Shown here: positions 46,256-54,400 of the stretch, piece by piece
How the letters are laid out: each line of letters begins with the position of its first letter
Position numbering within the stretch: position 1 is the stretch's first letter
Origin: Streptomyces collinus Tu 365
GTDB lineage: Bacteria > Actinomycetota > Actinomycetes > Streptomycetales > Streptomycetaceae
NCBI RefSeq assembly: GCF_000444875.1
Contig: NC_021985.1
Location: 7,398,170-7,462,169 of the forward strand
Direction: 5' to 3'
Length of the DNA: 64,000 nt
Program-made: the position numbers and the translations under genes
The notes under the pieces: model-generated
Seen by the model: only the letters and a program-made list of their open reading frames with translations
Database searches by the model: none
What the model was told of the DNA's origin: nothing

Positions 46256-47221
46256 TCAGCGCACCCTTCCCCGGGCCTTCAGTGGTACCGGCGGCAGTTC
46301 GGGGGCGCGGAGCGGGGCGCCGTCGTAGCCCTTCACCTCGCCGAACCGGGAGCCCGTCGTCCAGTCCTCGCGGGCCTGCTCGATGTCCTGCTGGGTGCGG
46401 CCGACGAAGTTCCACCACATGATCAGCTCCTCGGCGAACGGCTCGCCGCCCAGCAGCATGATCCCGGCGTCCGACTCGGCGCGCAGCGGGAGTTCGGTGC
46501 GGCCGCAGCCGAGGTAGAGCATCGAGCCCGGCAGCACCGGCACGCCGTCCACGTGCACCTCGCCGGACATGGCCAGGACGCCGTACTCGAAGTCCCGTTC
46601 CAGCGGCAGGCGGACGTCCGTGCCCCGGGTGAGCGCGAGGTCGGCTCCGACGATCGGGGTGAACGTCGTACCCGGGGAGGACGATCCGTCGAGGCCACCG
46701 AGGATCACCGTGGCCGTGAGGCCGGGCGCGGTGACCGTGGGCAGGTCGGCGTGGTACTCGAACATCGGCTCGGTGTGGCGGTGCTCGTCCGGCAGCGCGA
46801 CCCACAGCTGCGCGCCGTGCAGGAAGCGGGCGTGCGACCGGGGGCTCTCCTCGGAGTGGCTGATCGCCCGGCCCGAGGTCATCAGGCCGAGCTGCTTGGG
46901 CCGGATCGTCTGGAGGCTGCCGGTCGAGTCGCGGTGCAGCACCTCGCCCTCGTGCAGCCAGCTCACCGTCTGCAACCCGATGTGCGGGTGCGGCGGGACC
47001 TGCATGCCGGGCTCGCCGGCGATGTCGTCGGGGCCGTAGTGGTCCACGAAGGCCCAGGCGCCGATCATGCGCCGGCCGAGGTTGGGCAGCAGTCGGCGCA
47101 CCTCGGTCGACTCGCCCAGCTTCACGTGACGGGGGCTCAGCAGCTCGCGGACGGGCTCGGCGACGACGAATCCGCGGCCGCCGCACACACTCGGCACGGG
47201 CGCGCGGTCAAGGTTGCTCAT
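46256..47221 (-). CDS. Pirin-family protein
   Basis: A 321-residue bicupin of the pirin family. The metal site of the N-terminal cupin is in PPHPHIGLQTVSWLHEGEVLHRDS (HPHIGL plus EGE..HRDS), followed by GRAISHSEES; the C-terminal cupin has LEL/GEVHVDGVPVLPGSMLYLG. Pirins include quercetinases and regulators; the role here is unknown. TAGGTT lies seven bases before ATG 47221, suggesting a leaderless mRNA. Confidence 0.9.
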   Translation of the reverse strand: MSNLDRAPVPSVCGGRGFVVAEPVRELLSPRHVKLGESTEVRRLLPNLGRRMIGAWAFVDHYGPDDIAGEPGMQVPPHPHIGLQTVSWLHEGEVLHRDSTGSLQTIRPKQLGLMTSGRAISHSEESPRSHARFLHGAQLWVALPDEHRHTEPMFEYHADLPTVTAPGLTATVILGGLDGSSSPGTTFTPIVGADLALTRGTDVRLPLERDFEYGVLAMSGEVHVDGVPVLPGSMLYLGCGRTELPLRAESDAGIMLLGGEPFAEELIMWWNFVGRTQQDIEQAREDWTTGSRFGEVKGYDGAPLRAPELPPVPLKARGRVR

Positions 47222-47228
47222 GCCGCCC

Positions 47229-47234
47229 AACCTA
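47229..47234 (-). promoter_or_regulatory. Putative -10 box of a leaderless promoter
   Basis: Minus-strand TAGGTT, seven bases before ATG 47221 of the pirin gene. Confidence 0.35.
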
Positions 47235-47394
47235 GCGGCAGCCCGTTGCCGTTGCCGAGCGCGCGGACGGGTGGCCCGCGCGGCCGCCGCGGCCCCGGGC
47301 CCGGACCCGAGGCTCGGACCTGGGGCCCGGGCCCGGGCGAGCGGGCGATCCACGGCTCCCGCCGCGGCGGACGCGGACACCTTCCGCACCCCGT

Positions 47395-47690
47395 TCGGCG
47401 GATGAGGGTCCGGGACCCCCGGCGGATGAGGGTCCGGGACCCCCGGCGGATGAGGGACCGGGCCCCCGGCGGATGAGAGTCCGGGAGCGCTCGGCGGTTC
47501 ACGGACCGGGCCCCTGGCGGATGAGAGTCCGGGAACGCTCGGCGGATGAGGGACCGGGACCCCTGGCGGATGAGGTACCGGCAACACTCGGCGGATCACG
47601 GACCGGGACCCCTGGCGGACGCGGGACCAGGAGCGCTGGGCGGATGAGGGACCGGGACCCCCGGCGGATCAGGGACCGGGGACGCTCGGC
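47395..47690. repeat. Tandem repeat array of about 24-28 bp units
   Basis: About twelve imperfect copies of a unit like CGGCGGATGAGGGACCGGGA plus CCCC fill the 447-bp gap between the pirin gene and the sigma-partner gene. The two near-identical copies at the left carry GGGTCC-G-GGACCC hairpins. The rightmost unit contains the stop codon (TCA, 47669-47671) and last codons of the minus-strand gene, so the array repeats that gene's 3' end. No unique spacers. Confidence 0.85.
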
Positions 47691-48007
47691 GACGGCTGGG
47701 CCGTGGTCGGTCGGACCGGGCTCGGGACGGGAGTGGGGGTGCCGGTCGCCGGCGGCCGGGGCCGGTGGGCCGGCTCGGCGGGCCGGTCCGGGCCGCCGCG
47801 GACGGCCAGGAACACCAGGGCCGCGACGGCGGCGAGGGCCAGCAGGCCCATCGCCGTCCGGCGCGGCACCGTCCCGCGCGGGCGGCCGGTCGCGGCCGGC
47901 GGACGCAGCGGCCGCAGATCGGCCGGGCCGACGGACCTAGCCCGCGCGTCCAGGGCGGCCCGCAGCCGCTCCTCGACGGCCGCGGTGCTCGTGCCGGACG
48001 TGCTCAT
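47669..48007 (-). CDS. Single-pass membrane protein, probable sigma-factor partner
   Basis: A 112-residue protein: an Arg/Ala-rich cytoplasmic part with VEERLRAALDARARSVGPADLRPLRPP, one membrane helix (MGLLALAAVAALVFLAV, about 53-69) and a Pro/Thr/Ser-rich outer tail with TPTPVPSPVRP. The ATG overlaps the sigma gene stop by 4 bases, the usual place for an anti-sigma or modulating factor, but no zinc-binding HXXXCXXC motif is present. The tail motif recurs in the secreted Pro-rich protein of the same operon. Confidence 0.7.
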   Translation of the reverse strand: MSTSGTSTAAVEERLRAALDARARSVGPADLRPLRPPAATGRPRGTVPRRTAMGLLALAAVAALVFLAVRGGPDRPAEPAHRPRPPATGTPTPVPSPVRPTTAQPSPSVPGP

Positions 48008-48735
48008 CGCAGACCCTCCAGACGTCGGCCCAGGGCGTCGATGGCCCGGCTGGCCGTGGACTTGACGGTGCCCCGGGACAGTCCGAGCGTCGCCGCGATC
48101 TCGGCCTCGGTCAGGTGCGACCAGTACCGCAGCACCAGCACCTCGCGCTGACGCGTGGTCAGTGTCCGCAGGGCCGCCAGGACCTCCCGGTGGTCCTCGT
48201 GGAGCAGCACGTCCTCCTCCGGCGCGGGCGCGTGCCGCTCGGGTTCGGGAGTGTGCGCCCGTACGGTACGGCGCCGTCGCAGCACCGAGCGGGCCCCGTT
48301 GACGACACTGGTCCGCAGGTACGCCTCGGGGTCGTCCAGGGTGCCGAGCCGGTGGCCGTGGCGGCGGAACAGCGCGGTGAAGGCGTCCTGTACGACGTCC
48401 TCGGCCGTGGGCACGTCGTCGACCAGCAGCACCGCGAGCCGGACCAGGGACAGCCGGCGGTGGTGGTACAGCTCCTCGATGCCCGACGGGGACGAGGGCG
48501 CCCGGAGCGCAGGCGCGGTGGTGCCGTCGCCGCGGCCGGAGGGCGCCGGTCCCGCGGCCGTGCCGATCCCCACGCGGGCGAGGACGCGGGCGCACAGGGC
48601 ACGCCGGCGAGGGACGCGGGCGCGTGGGACGTGGGGGCGCAGGGCGCGGCGGAACCGGCGCCACGATGGGGCGCCGGACTCCGGGGCGGCGGCCCGGTCC
48701 CAGGGCAGGGCCGCCGGTGGTGTCGCTGTCGTCAT
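48004..48735 (-). CDS. ECF-type RNA polymerase sigma factor (SigE-like family)
   Basis: A 243-residue sigma factor. Region 2 starts at about 88 (YHHRRLSLVRLAVLLVDDVPTAEDVVQDAFTALFRR) and region 4 at about 180 (LRTLTTRQREVLVLRYWSHLTEAEIAATLGLSRGTVKSTASRAIDALGR), the SigE subfamily typical of Streptomyces. About 85 Arg/Pro/Ala-rich residues precede region 2, which is unusual. ATG has GGGAGA upstream. It lies between a secreted Pro-rich protein gene (upstream) and a membrane partner gene overlapping by 4 bases. Confidence 0.88.
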   Translation of the reverse strand: MTTATPPAALPWDRAAAPESGAPSWRRFRRALRPHVPRARVPRRRALCARVLARVGIGTAAGPAPSGRGDGTTAPALRAPSSPSGIEELYHHRRLSLVRLAVLLVDDVPTAEDVVQDAFTALFRRHGHRLGTLDDPEAYLRTSVVNGARSVLRRRRTVRAHTPEPERHAPAPEEDVLLHEDHREVLAALRTLTTRQREVLVLRYWSHLTEAEIAATLGLSRGTVKSTASRAIDALGRRLEGLR

Positions 48736-48797
48736 GGGTCTCCCGTCACCGGTGTGCGGGGAACCGCGCCGGGCGGCTCCCCGCACACCGGCATGCG

Positions 48798-49331
48798 TCA
48801 GTGGTGCTGCGGAACCGGCGCGGCCGTGGCGTGCCCGGGCGCGGGGACCGGACGCGGCGCCGCCGTCAGGTGGCCGTGGCCGTGCGGCCGCGCGGGGGCG
48901 GGCGCCGGTACCGGGGCCGCCGTGGCCCGGCCGGGAACGGACGGGACCGGCGAGGGCGTGGCCGTGGCGGGCAGCGTCGTGCTCGGGACGGGCCGGGGTG
49001 TGGCCGGCGCCGGACTCGGCTTCGGGCCGCCCGGGCGGGTCGGCGAGGGGACGGGCTTCGGGGTGGCCGTGCGCACCGGTGACGGCACCGGCGACGGGGT
49101 GGCGGTCCGGGCCGGTGACGGTACCGGTGACGGGGTGGCGGTCCGGGCCGGGGACGGCACCGGTGACGGGGTGGCCGTGCGGTCGGCGTGCGGCGCGGGG
49201 TGTGCGTCGCCCTGGACCGCCTGGGCGGTCACGGTGCCGGCGACGGCCAGGGCCGCGCCGACGGCGGAGACCCCCAGGACGGCGCGCAGCCGCCGTATGC
49301 GGCGAGGACGGGGGACACGGTGTGCGGACAT
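48798..49331 (-). CDS. Secreted Pro/Thr/Ala-rich repeat protein
   Basis: A 177-residue protein with a basic signal sequence (about 1-38, cleavage near TAQA-VQG) and a mature part made almost wholly of Pro, Ala, Thr, Ser and Val. Three to four copies of a 12-residue unit RTATPSPVPSPA are encoded by 36-bp DNA repeats at about 49045-49188. Such segments are wall-spanning or adhesive spacers; no anchoring motif is visible. GAAGGA precedes ATG 49331. It is the first gene of an operon with a sigma factor and its membrane partner. Confidence 0.72.
   Translation of the reverse strand: MSAHRVPRPRRIRRLRAVLGVSAVGAALAVAGTVTAQAVQGDAHPAPHADRTATPSPVPSPARTATPSPVPSPARTATPSPVPSPVRTATPKPVPSPTRPGGPKPSPAPATPRPVPSTTLPATATPSPVPSVPGRATAAPVPAPAPARPHGHGHLTAAPRPVPAPGHATAAPVPQHH
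49045..49188. repeat. 36-bp in-frame coding repeats
   Basis: Four consecutive 36-bp units (49045, 49081, 49117, 49153), the middle two nearly identical, encode the 12-residue Pro-rich repeat of the secreted protein. Confidence 0.8.
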
Positions 49332-49414
49332 GGGTTCCTTCGGATCGCTCGGGTCGGACATCGGTCGGAAGTGGAGGCCTCCATCCCGACAGACGTCCGG
49401 CCCCGGACGAGGTT

Positions 49415-49469
49415 GCGGGTGACGGCCGGAGAATTTTCGTCCGCGATCCGGCGCCCGGCCGTCACCCGC
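49415..49469 (-). terminator. Large stem-loop after the DJ-1/PfpI gene
   Basis: GCGGGTGACGGCCGG (49415-49429) pairs perfectly with CCGGCCGTCACCCGC (49455-49469) around a 25-base loop that includes an AT-rich patch. It lies 17 bases after the DJ-1 gene stop and upstream of the Pro-rich protein gene. Confidence 0.55.
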
Positions 49470-49486
49470 CCCCGGGTGCCCCGCGG

Positions 49487-50182
49487 TCAGCCCAGGCGCT
49501 TCAGCAGCTCCTCCGCCACCTGCGCCGAGGAGGCCGGGTTCTGGCCGGTGATCAGGTTGCCGTCGACGACCACGTGCGGCGCCCACGGCGCGGCCGTCCG
49601 AACGTCGACGCCCGCCTCGGTGAGCCGGTCCTCGAGCAGCCACCGGACGCGCGGGGCGAGGCCGCCCTGGGTCTCCTCCTCGTTGGTGAAGGCGGCCACC
49701 GGGCGCCCGGCGAAGGCGTTCGCGCCGTCGGCGCGCACCGCGGCGAGCAGCGCGGCCGGACCGTGGCAGACCACGGCCAGGGGCCTGCCGGAGTCGAGGG
49801 CCGCGACCAGCAGCCGTCCCGAGTCCTCGTCCACGGCCAGGTCCTCCATGGGCCCGTGCCCGCCGGGGTAGAACACGGCGGCGAAGTCGTCGAGGTCGGC
49901 CTCCGCCAGCTTCACCGGCTCCCCCAGTTCGGTCATCTCCTCCAGGCCGCGCGCGATCTCGTCGGCCCGCTCCTGACCGCCGTTGACCTCGGCGGCCAGG
50001 CTCGCCCGGTCGACCGGGGGCGGCGTGCCGCCCGGCGTGGCGACGACGATCTCGTGTCCGGCGGCCTTCAGGGCGCGGTAGGGGACCACGGCCTCCTCCG
50101 CCCAGAAACCGGTCGGGTGCTGGGAGCCGTCGGCGAGGGTCAGGCGGTCGGCACCGGTCAACACAAAAAGGATCTTCGACAT
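49487..50182 (-). CDS. DJ-1/PfpI family protein (Hsp31-like class I glutamine amidotransferase fold)
   Basis: A 231-residue DJ-1 superfamily protein with the nucleophile elbow PLAVVCHGPAALLAA (Cys at about 140), AVFYPGGHGPMEDLA, TGFWAEEAVVPYRAL (the conserved Glu) and GNLITGQNPASSAQVAEELL. This pattern is that of Hsp31/YhbO-like glyoxalase III/deglycase proteins handling reactive carbonyl stress. GGGAGA precedes the ATG. The divergent LysR gene and a long dyad between them suggest regulation by that protein. Confidence 0.9.
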   Translation of the reverse strand: MSKILFVLTGADRLTLADGSQHPTGFWAEEAVVPYRALKAAGHEIVVATPGGTPPPVDRASLAAEVNGGQERADEIARGLEEMTELGEPVKLAEADLDDFAAVFYPGGHGPMEDLAVDEDSGRLLVAALDSGRPLAVVCHGPAALLAAVRADGANAFAGRPVAAFTNEEETQGGLAPRVRWLLEDRLTEAGVDVRTAAPWAPHVVVDGNLITGQNPASSAQVAEELLKRLG

Positions 50183-50236
50183 GGGTCTTCTTCTCCCGGA
50201 ACGTGCGGCTTACGGGAACGAACGTAGGCGCGCCTG

Positions 50237-50288
50237 CCCATAGGCAACCAATGAAGACATGGATGGCGGACATTGGCTTCCCTATGGG
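50237..50288. promoter_or_regulatory. Long interrupted dyad in the DJ-1/LysR divergent region
   Basis: Outer arms CCCATAG (50237-50243) and CTATGGG (50282-50288), inner arms CCAATG (50248-50253) and CATTGG (50271-50276), 17-base centre. Each side reads as ATAGG(G/C)AA-CCAAT in inverted orientation: two half sites of a probable LysR operator. Confidence 0.65.
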
Positions 50289-50323
50289 TCGCTCCCGCCC
50301 GGGCGCGCGGAATACTCGGCGGT

Positions 50324-51229
50324 GTGGACACCCCCTCCCTGGACCTGAACCTCCTGCGCACGTTCCTCGCGGTCTACCGCTCCGGTTCCTTCACCGGCGC
50401 CGCCCGCCTGCTGGGCCTGTCGCAGCCGACGGTGACGACACAGATGCGCGCGCTGGAACGGCTGAGCGGCCGGGAGCTGTTCGAACGGCTGCCGCGCGGG
50501 GTCACGCCGACGCAGGTGGCCGACGAACTGGCCGCCCGGATCGCCGCGCCCCTGGACGAGCTCGCCGCCGTGGCCGGCCCCGGCCCGCTGGAGGGTGCCC
50601 GCCCGGAGCCCGTCCACCTCGCGGGGCCCGCCGAGTTCCTGTGCACCCAGGTGATGCCCGCCCTCGCGCCACTGGTCGCGGAGGGGGTACGGCTGCGGGT
50701 GGCCACGGGCCTGACCGAGCCGCTGCTGGAGGAACTGCGGGCGGGCCGGCACGACCTGGTGATCGCCACCGCCCGCCCGCGCGGCCGCGCGCTCCATGCC
50801 GTGCCGCTCGGCGACGAGGAGTTCGTGCTGGTCGCCGCCCCGGTCTGGGCCGAACGGCTCGCCGGGCGGCTGCCCGCCGAGGGCCCGGCCGCCCTGCAGT
50901 CGGTCCCGCTGATCACCTACGCCGAGGACCTGCCCATCGCCCGCCGCTACTGGCGGCACGTCTTCGGCCGGCGGCTGTCGCACACCGCCGCCGTCACCGT
51001 GCCCGACCTGCGCGGGGTGCTGGCGGCGGTGGCCGCCGGGGCGGGGTTCTCCGTCCTGCCCCGGTACCTGTGCGCGGAACCACTGCGGTCCGGTGCGCTG
51101 GTGGCGCTGCTGGAGCCGGAGGACGCGCCGATCAACACCGGCTACCTCGTCCAGCGGCCCGGCGCCTCCGAGAACCCGGACGTGGTCCGCGTCCGTGAAC
51201 TGCTCGTGCGGGAGGGGCGGACCTGGTAG
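50324..51229 (+). CDS. LysR-family transcriptional regulator
   Basis: A 301-residue LysR protein. The N-terminal HTH is clear (LNLLRTFLAVYRSGSFTGAARLLGLSQPTVTTQMRALERLSGRELFERLPRGVTPTQVADEL), followed by a substrate-binding-like domain ending with GFSVLPRYLCAEPL. GTG 50324 is preferred; AATACT lies seven bases upstream and no ribosome site is visible. It is divergent from the DJ-1/PfpI gene and very probably controls it through the dyad between them. Confidence 0.88.
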   Translation: MDTPSLDLNLLRTFLAVYRSGSFTGAARLLGLSQPTVTTQMRALERLSGRELFERLPRGVTPTQVADELAARIAAPLDELAAVAGPGPLEGARPEPVHLAGPAEFLCTQVMPALAPLVAEGVRLRVATGLTEPLLEELRAGRHDLVIATARPRGRALHAVPLGDEEFVLVAAPVWAERLAGRLPAEGPAALQSVPLITYAEDLPIARRYWRHVFGRRLSHTAAVTVPDLRGVLAAVAAGAGFSVLPRYLCAEPLRSGALVALLEPEDAPINTGYLVQRPGASENPDVVRVRELLVREGRTW

Positions 51230-51271
51230 GGCGGAGCTGGCAGGGCCGACCGGGAAGCCGGTGCGGGGGCG

Positions 51272-51865
51272 TCACCGGGTGAGCGGATGGGACATCTGGT
51301 AGGCCAGCCTGCGGTCGGCGCCGTCCCCGATCTCCGTGAGCACCTCGTCCAGTTCCATGAACCACTCCCAGGCCGCCCGCCCGTCGGCACCCGCCAGCAG
51401 GGCGACGACCAGGTCTTCCAGCTCCGTGACGCGCTTGTTCTTCCAGACCTTGTCGGCGAGGCTCACCAGCAGGTCCTCCGCACCGGTGCCGGGGGCGGTC
51501 CAGGAGGCGTGCGTGCCGGCGAACCGGGCGAGGCGCGGCTCCACTCCGTGCCCGAGCAACAGCTCCCGGCCCGCCTCCTCGTGGCGGGCGCCGGGGCCGG
51601 ACAGCTCGGCCGGGTGCAGGGCCTTGCCGATGTCGTGGGTCGCGGCCCCGAACAGCACCGCCTCCGCGTCCAACTCCAGTACCGGGCACCGCAGTCGTAC
51701 CCACTCGACCAGCCGGGCCGCCACATCGTGCACCGCCCGCAGGTGGGCCACCAGACGCGGCGGGGCGTCGACGCCGGCCAGCACCGCGGCTGCGCGCTCG
51801 GGGAGTGCGCGCAGCGGTGGATCGGTCTCGCCCGTCGCGATCGTCGCCGCGCTCATCGCTCTCAC
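51272..51865 (-). CDS. HD-domain phosphohydrolase
   Basis: A 197-residue protein with an HD fold: H in LVAHLRAVHDVAARL, the HD pair in LFGAATHDIGKALHPAELSGPG, and a final Asp in LLVSLADKVWKNKR. Probably a metal-dependent nucleotide phosphohydrolase; the substrate is unknown. GTG 51865 is chosen because TACGCT lies exactly six bases upstream; ATG 51856 three codons in is the alternative. It stands alone between the convergent LysR gene and the GH47 gene. Confidence 0.75.
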   Translation of the reverse strand: MRAMSAATIATGETDPPLRALPERAAAVLAGVDAPPRLVAHLRAVHDVAARLVEWVRLRCPVLELDAEAVLFGAATHDIGKALHPAELSGPGARHEEAGRELLLGHGVEPRLARFAGTHASWTAPGTGAEDLLVSLADKVWKNKRVTELEDLVVALLAGADGRAAWEWFMELDEVLTEIGDGADRRLAYQMSHPLTR

Positions 51866-51871
51866 CGCGCC

Positions 51872-51877
51872 AGCGTA
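51872..51877 (-). promoter_or_regulatory. Putative -10 box of a leaderless promoter
   Basis: Minus-strand TACGCT, six bases before GTG 51865 of the HD-domain gene. Confidence 0.45.
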
Positions 51878-52039
51878 GCCGCGGGTGGTCCCGGCCGTAC
51901 GAAGGTTCCCCCCCCGGACGCCGCCCCGCACGCCCCCCGGCACTTCGCGCATCCCCGGGACGACCGCCGCCCCCCCCGCACGCCGTCCCGCGGCCCCGCC
52001 GTCACAGCCTCACCTCCCCGTCACACCCTCACTTCCTCG

Positions 52040-53920
52040 TCACCCCTCACCCGCCACCAGCCGCCACTGCTGGGAGGCCGCGCCGCCCGTCGTCCGCTGG
52101 ACCACCGCGGCGCCGTCAGCGGTGCCGTCGACGTCCAGGGCCTTGCCGCTGTGGCGGTTGACGAGCCGCTGGTAGCCGTCGCGGGCCGGCTGGACGGTCC
52201 ACTGCTGGCCGCGCGTGCCGTCGTGCGCACGCTGGTGCAGGGCGGTGCCGTCGATGGTGGAGGAGCGCGGCACCTCCAGCACCTTGCCGCTGTGGAGGCT
52301 GGTCAGCCTGGTGTGTCCGTCGGACGTCGTGACGATCCAGCGCTGGTCGGCGCCGGCGCCCGGGGCCCGGCCGACGACCGGGGCGCCGTCCGCCGTGGAG
52401 GCGCCGCGCACCGCCATCGCCCGCCCGGTGGCCCGGTTGAGCAGCCGGAAGGTCCCGCTCGGCGAGGGCGCGGGGACACGGTGGGCGCCGCGCAGCACAT
52501 TGCCTTCGGTGGTGAGGTAGTTGGTGGTGTAGTCGAAGCGTGGCGTACCCGACCACAGCAGGTAGAAGTACTTCATGTTCTCCGAGAACCAGTACCCGGG
52601 CGTCAGGTCGCCCCGGGTGACGGGTGTCGTCCGCAGGTCGGCCACGATCGTGTAGCCGTCCGGGACCTTGCAGTGGGCGCGCTGGGCGTCCCACAGCCAC
52701 CGGGCGCGCTCCCGGTAGAGCTCCTTGCCGGTCAGCAGCCACAGGAACAGCGCGGAGTCCGCGTACTCCGGGCGCAGCCGGTACTGCGTGCTGGTGGCCG
52801 CGAGCGTGGTGCGGTCGATCGTCTCGGGCGGCACCGGGAAGCGGGTCAGGGCGGCCGCCCACGAGGAGTGGTACGACTCGCCCGCCGCGAGGTCACCGCC
52901 CTGTGCGAGCAACCCGGCGTAGAAGGCGGCCAGTTCGGACTGGCCGAGCCCGGTCGTCGCCCCGCTGTGCATGTCGGCGGACCGGAACCACAGCCGCCCG
53001 TCCCGGGTCTCACCGAGGTGCCGCAGGACGGCCGAGGTCAGTGTCCGGTACCAGCCGCGGATCTCGGTGTCGCCGAGGAACTGGTAGGCGTCCCACAGGT
53101 ATTCGAAGTAGGAGTCCACCGGCGGGTCCACCCGGGCGGTCGGGTCGGTCCAGCCACCGGTCTCCACGTTCAGCGTCGTACCGACGAGGTCCAGCGCCGA
53201 ACGGCGGTCGTAGGGCGCCCTGAGCGCCTTCTTCGCCGCGTCGAGGTATCTGCGGTCGCCGGTCAGCCGGGACAGGCAGCCCAGTTCGGTGATGTTGCTG
53301 CCGATCTCCGCGAGCGGCACCTGTTCGCCGCTGACGGCGCCGGTGCGCAGGTTGACGTACCGGTACGGCGCCCCCGTCGGCGACGAGGTGAAGGCGGGCA
53401 GCAGCCGGTCCGCGAGATCGCGCGCCTTCGTCAGCAGGACGGGGTCGCCGGTGCAGTGGTGGCCGGAGAGGAGGCCGCCGACCAGCCGGATGATCGCCTC
53501 GAACACATGGATGTTCGCGTCGCGGTCGAAGTCGAGGCGGGTGCCGATCCAGGAGACGGCGGCGTCGAGTTCGCCGTCCAGCTCCATCAGGAACAGGGTG
53601 TCGAGCGACTCCACGACGGTCAGTCCCAGCGGCACCGAGTCGATGAAGAACTCCGAGCCGGTGCCGCTCACCGGGTGCAGTTCGTCGCGGCCCCAGGCCA
53701 GGCGCCGGTAGGCGGTCCAGGCGGTGAGGAACTCCTGGCGCACGTCCTCCGCGAGCGCGGGATCGGCCGGGCCGGGCGCGGCGGACGCCGGTGCGGCGCC
53801 CGGGCCGCCCAGCGCGCAGAGCGCGGCGGTCGCGCCCGCCGCCGAGCGCAGCAGGGCGCGTCGGGTGAGCCGGGTGTTCGCCGGGCCGGCCGGGTGGCCG
53901 GGAGCGGGGGGTGTCGCCAT
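52040..53920 (-). CDS. Secreted GH47 alpha-mannosidase with ricin-type lectin domain
   Basis: A 626-residue exported enzyme. Tat signal (TRRALLRSAAGATAALCALGG, about 18-38) and Ala-rich cleavage region; the GH47 barrel covers about 50-490 with ESLDTLFLMEL, ANIHVFEAIIRLVGGLLSGH, LAEIGSNITELGCLSRLTGD, PPVDSYFEYLWDAY, RPEYADSALFLWLLTGK and the TTEGN calcium/substrate motif near the end. The last 125 residues form a ricin-type carbohydrate-binding domain (repeats of GQQW/SQQWRLV and SGKALDVDG). It should trim alpha-1,2-mannose outside the cell. GGAG precedes the ATG; a LacI-type palindrome lies 26 bases upstream. Confidence 0.85.
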   Translation of the reverse strand: MATPPAPGHPAGPANTRLTRRALLRSAAGATAALCALGGPGAAPASAAPGPADPALAEDVRQEFLTAWTAYRRLAWGRDELHPVSGTGSEFFIDSVPLGLTVVESLDTLFLMELDGELDAAVSWIGTRLDFDRDANIHVFEAIIRLVGGLLSGHHCTGDPVLLTKARDLADRLLPAFTSSPTGAPYRYVNLRTGAVSGEQVPLAEIGSNITELGCLSRLTGDRRYLDAAKKALRAPYDRRSALDLVGTTLNVETGGWTDPTARVDPPVDSYFEYLWDAYQFLGDTEIRGWYRTLTSAVLRHLGETRDGRLWFRSADMHSGATTGLGQSELAAFYAGLLAQGGDLAAGESYHSSWAAALTRFPVPPETIDRTTLAATSTQYRLRPEYADSALFLWLLTGKELYRERARWLWDAQRAHCKVPDGYTIVADLRTTPVTRGDLTPGYWFSENMKYFYLLWSGTPRFDYTTNYLTTEGNVLRGAHRVPAPSPSGTFRLLNRATGRAMAVRGASTADGAPVVGRAPGAGADQRWIVTTSDGHTRLTSLHSGKVLEVPRSSTIDGTALHQRAHDGTRGQQWTVQPARDGYQRLVNRHSGKALDVDGTADGAAVVQRTTGGAASQQWRLVAGEG

Positions 53921-54400
53921 GAGGGGTCTCCGTGCGGGGCGTCGAGGGACAACGTTGTCCGGGGGAAGGAAGGCGGGGAGGCGGGGTCCGTGCGGCGGGG
54001 GCCGGGGTCCGTGCGCGGCGGCGGCCGGGGCGTGCGGTGCGACGCCTCACGTACGGCGGCCGGAACGGACGGCACGGTCACCGGAGTTGCCGGCCGCGTG
54101 CGAGCCGGGACGGGCGTCGTCGGAACGAGCGTCGGTGGTCGGGTGTGGGCGGCCGGGACGGCGGCGGCAAGGCGAACATGGGCATGCCGATACCGCCCGC
54201 GGCGGTGCCCGGTGTCCGCGGCGCGCCCGCGGTCGGGCGCGGTTCACCCGCGGTTCCCCCGAATGGCGGCACCGGCGGGCCGGGCCGACGATGGAGCCGT
54301 GGGGTACGGCCACCGCCGCGAGCGCCGGTGCCGTCCGAGGCCGCCGGGGGACGGAGGCCTACCCCGGCCGCGGTGAGCGGCCGGAAGGGAGGACACCGTC
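53921..54400. other. 480-bp divergent gap
   Basis: No convincing gene. It contains the GGACAACGTTGTCC operator near the GH47 start and the ribosome site of the cupin gene at its right end; the middle is GC-rich without visible structure. Confidence 0.6.
53947..53960. promoter_or_regulatory. Perfect LacI-type operator upstream of the GH47 gene
   Basis: GGACAACGTTGTCC is a perfect 14-bp palindrome with the central CG of LacI-family operators, 26 bases upstream of the mannosidase ATG. Its likely effect is sugar-inducible repression. The regulator is not adjacent. Confidence 0.65.
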
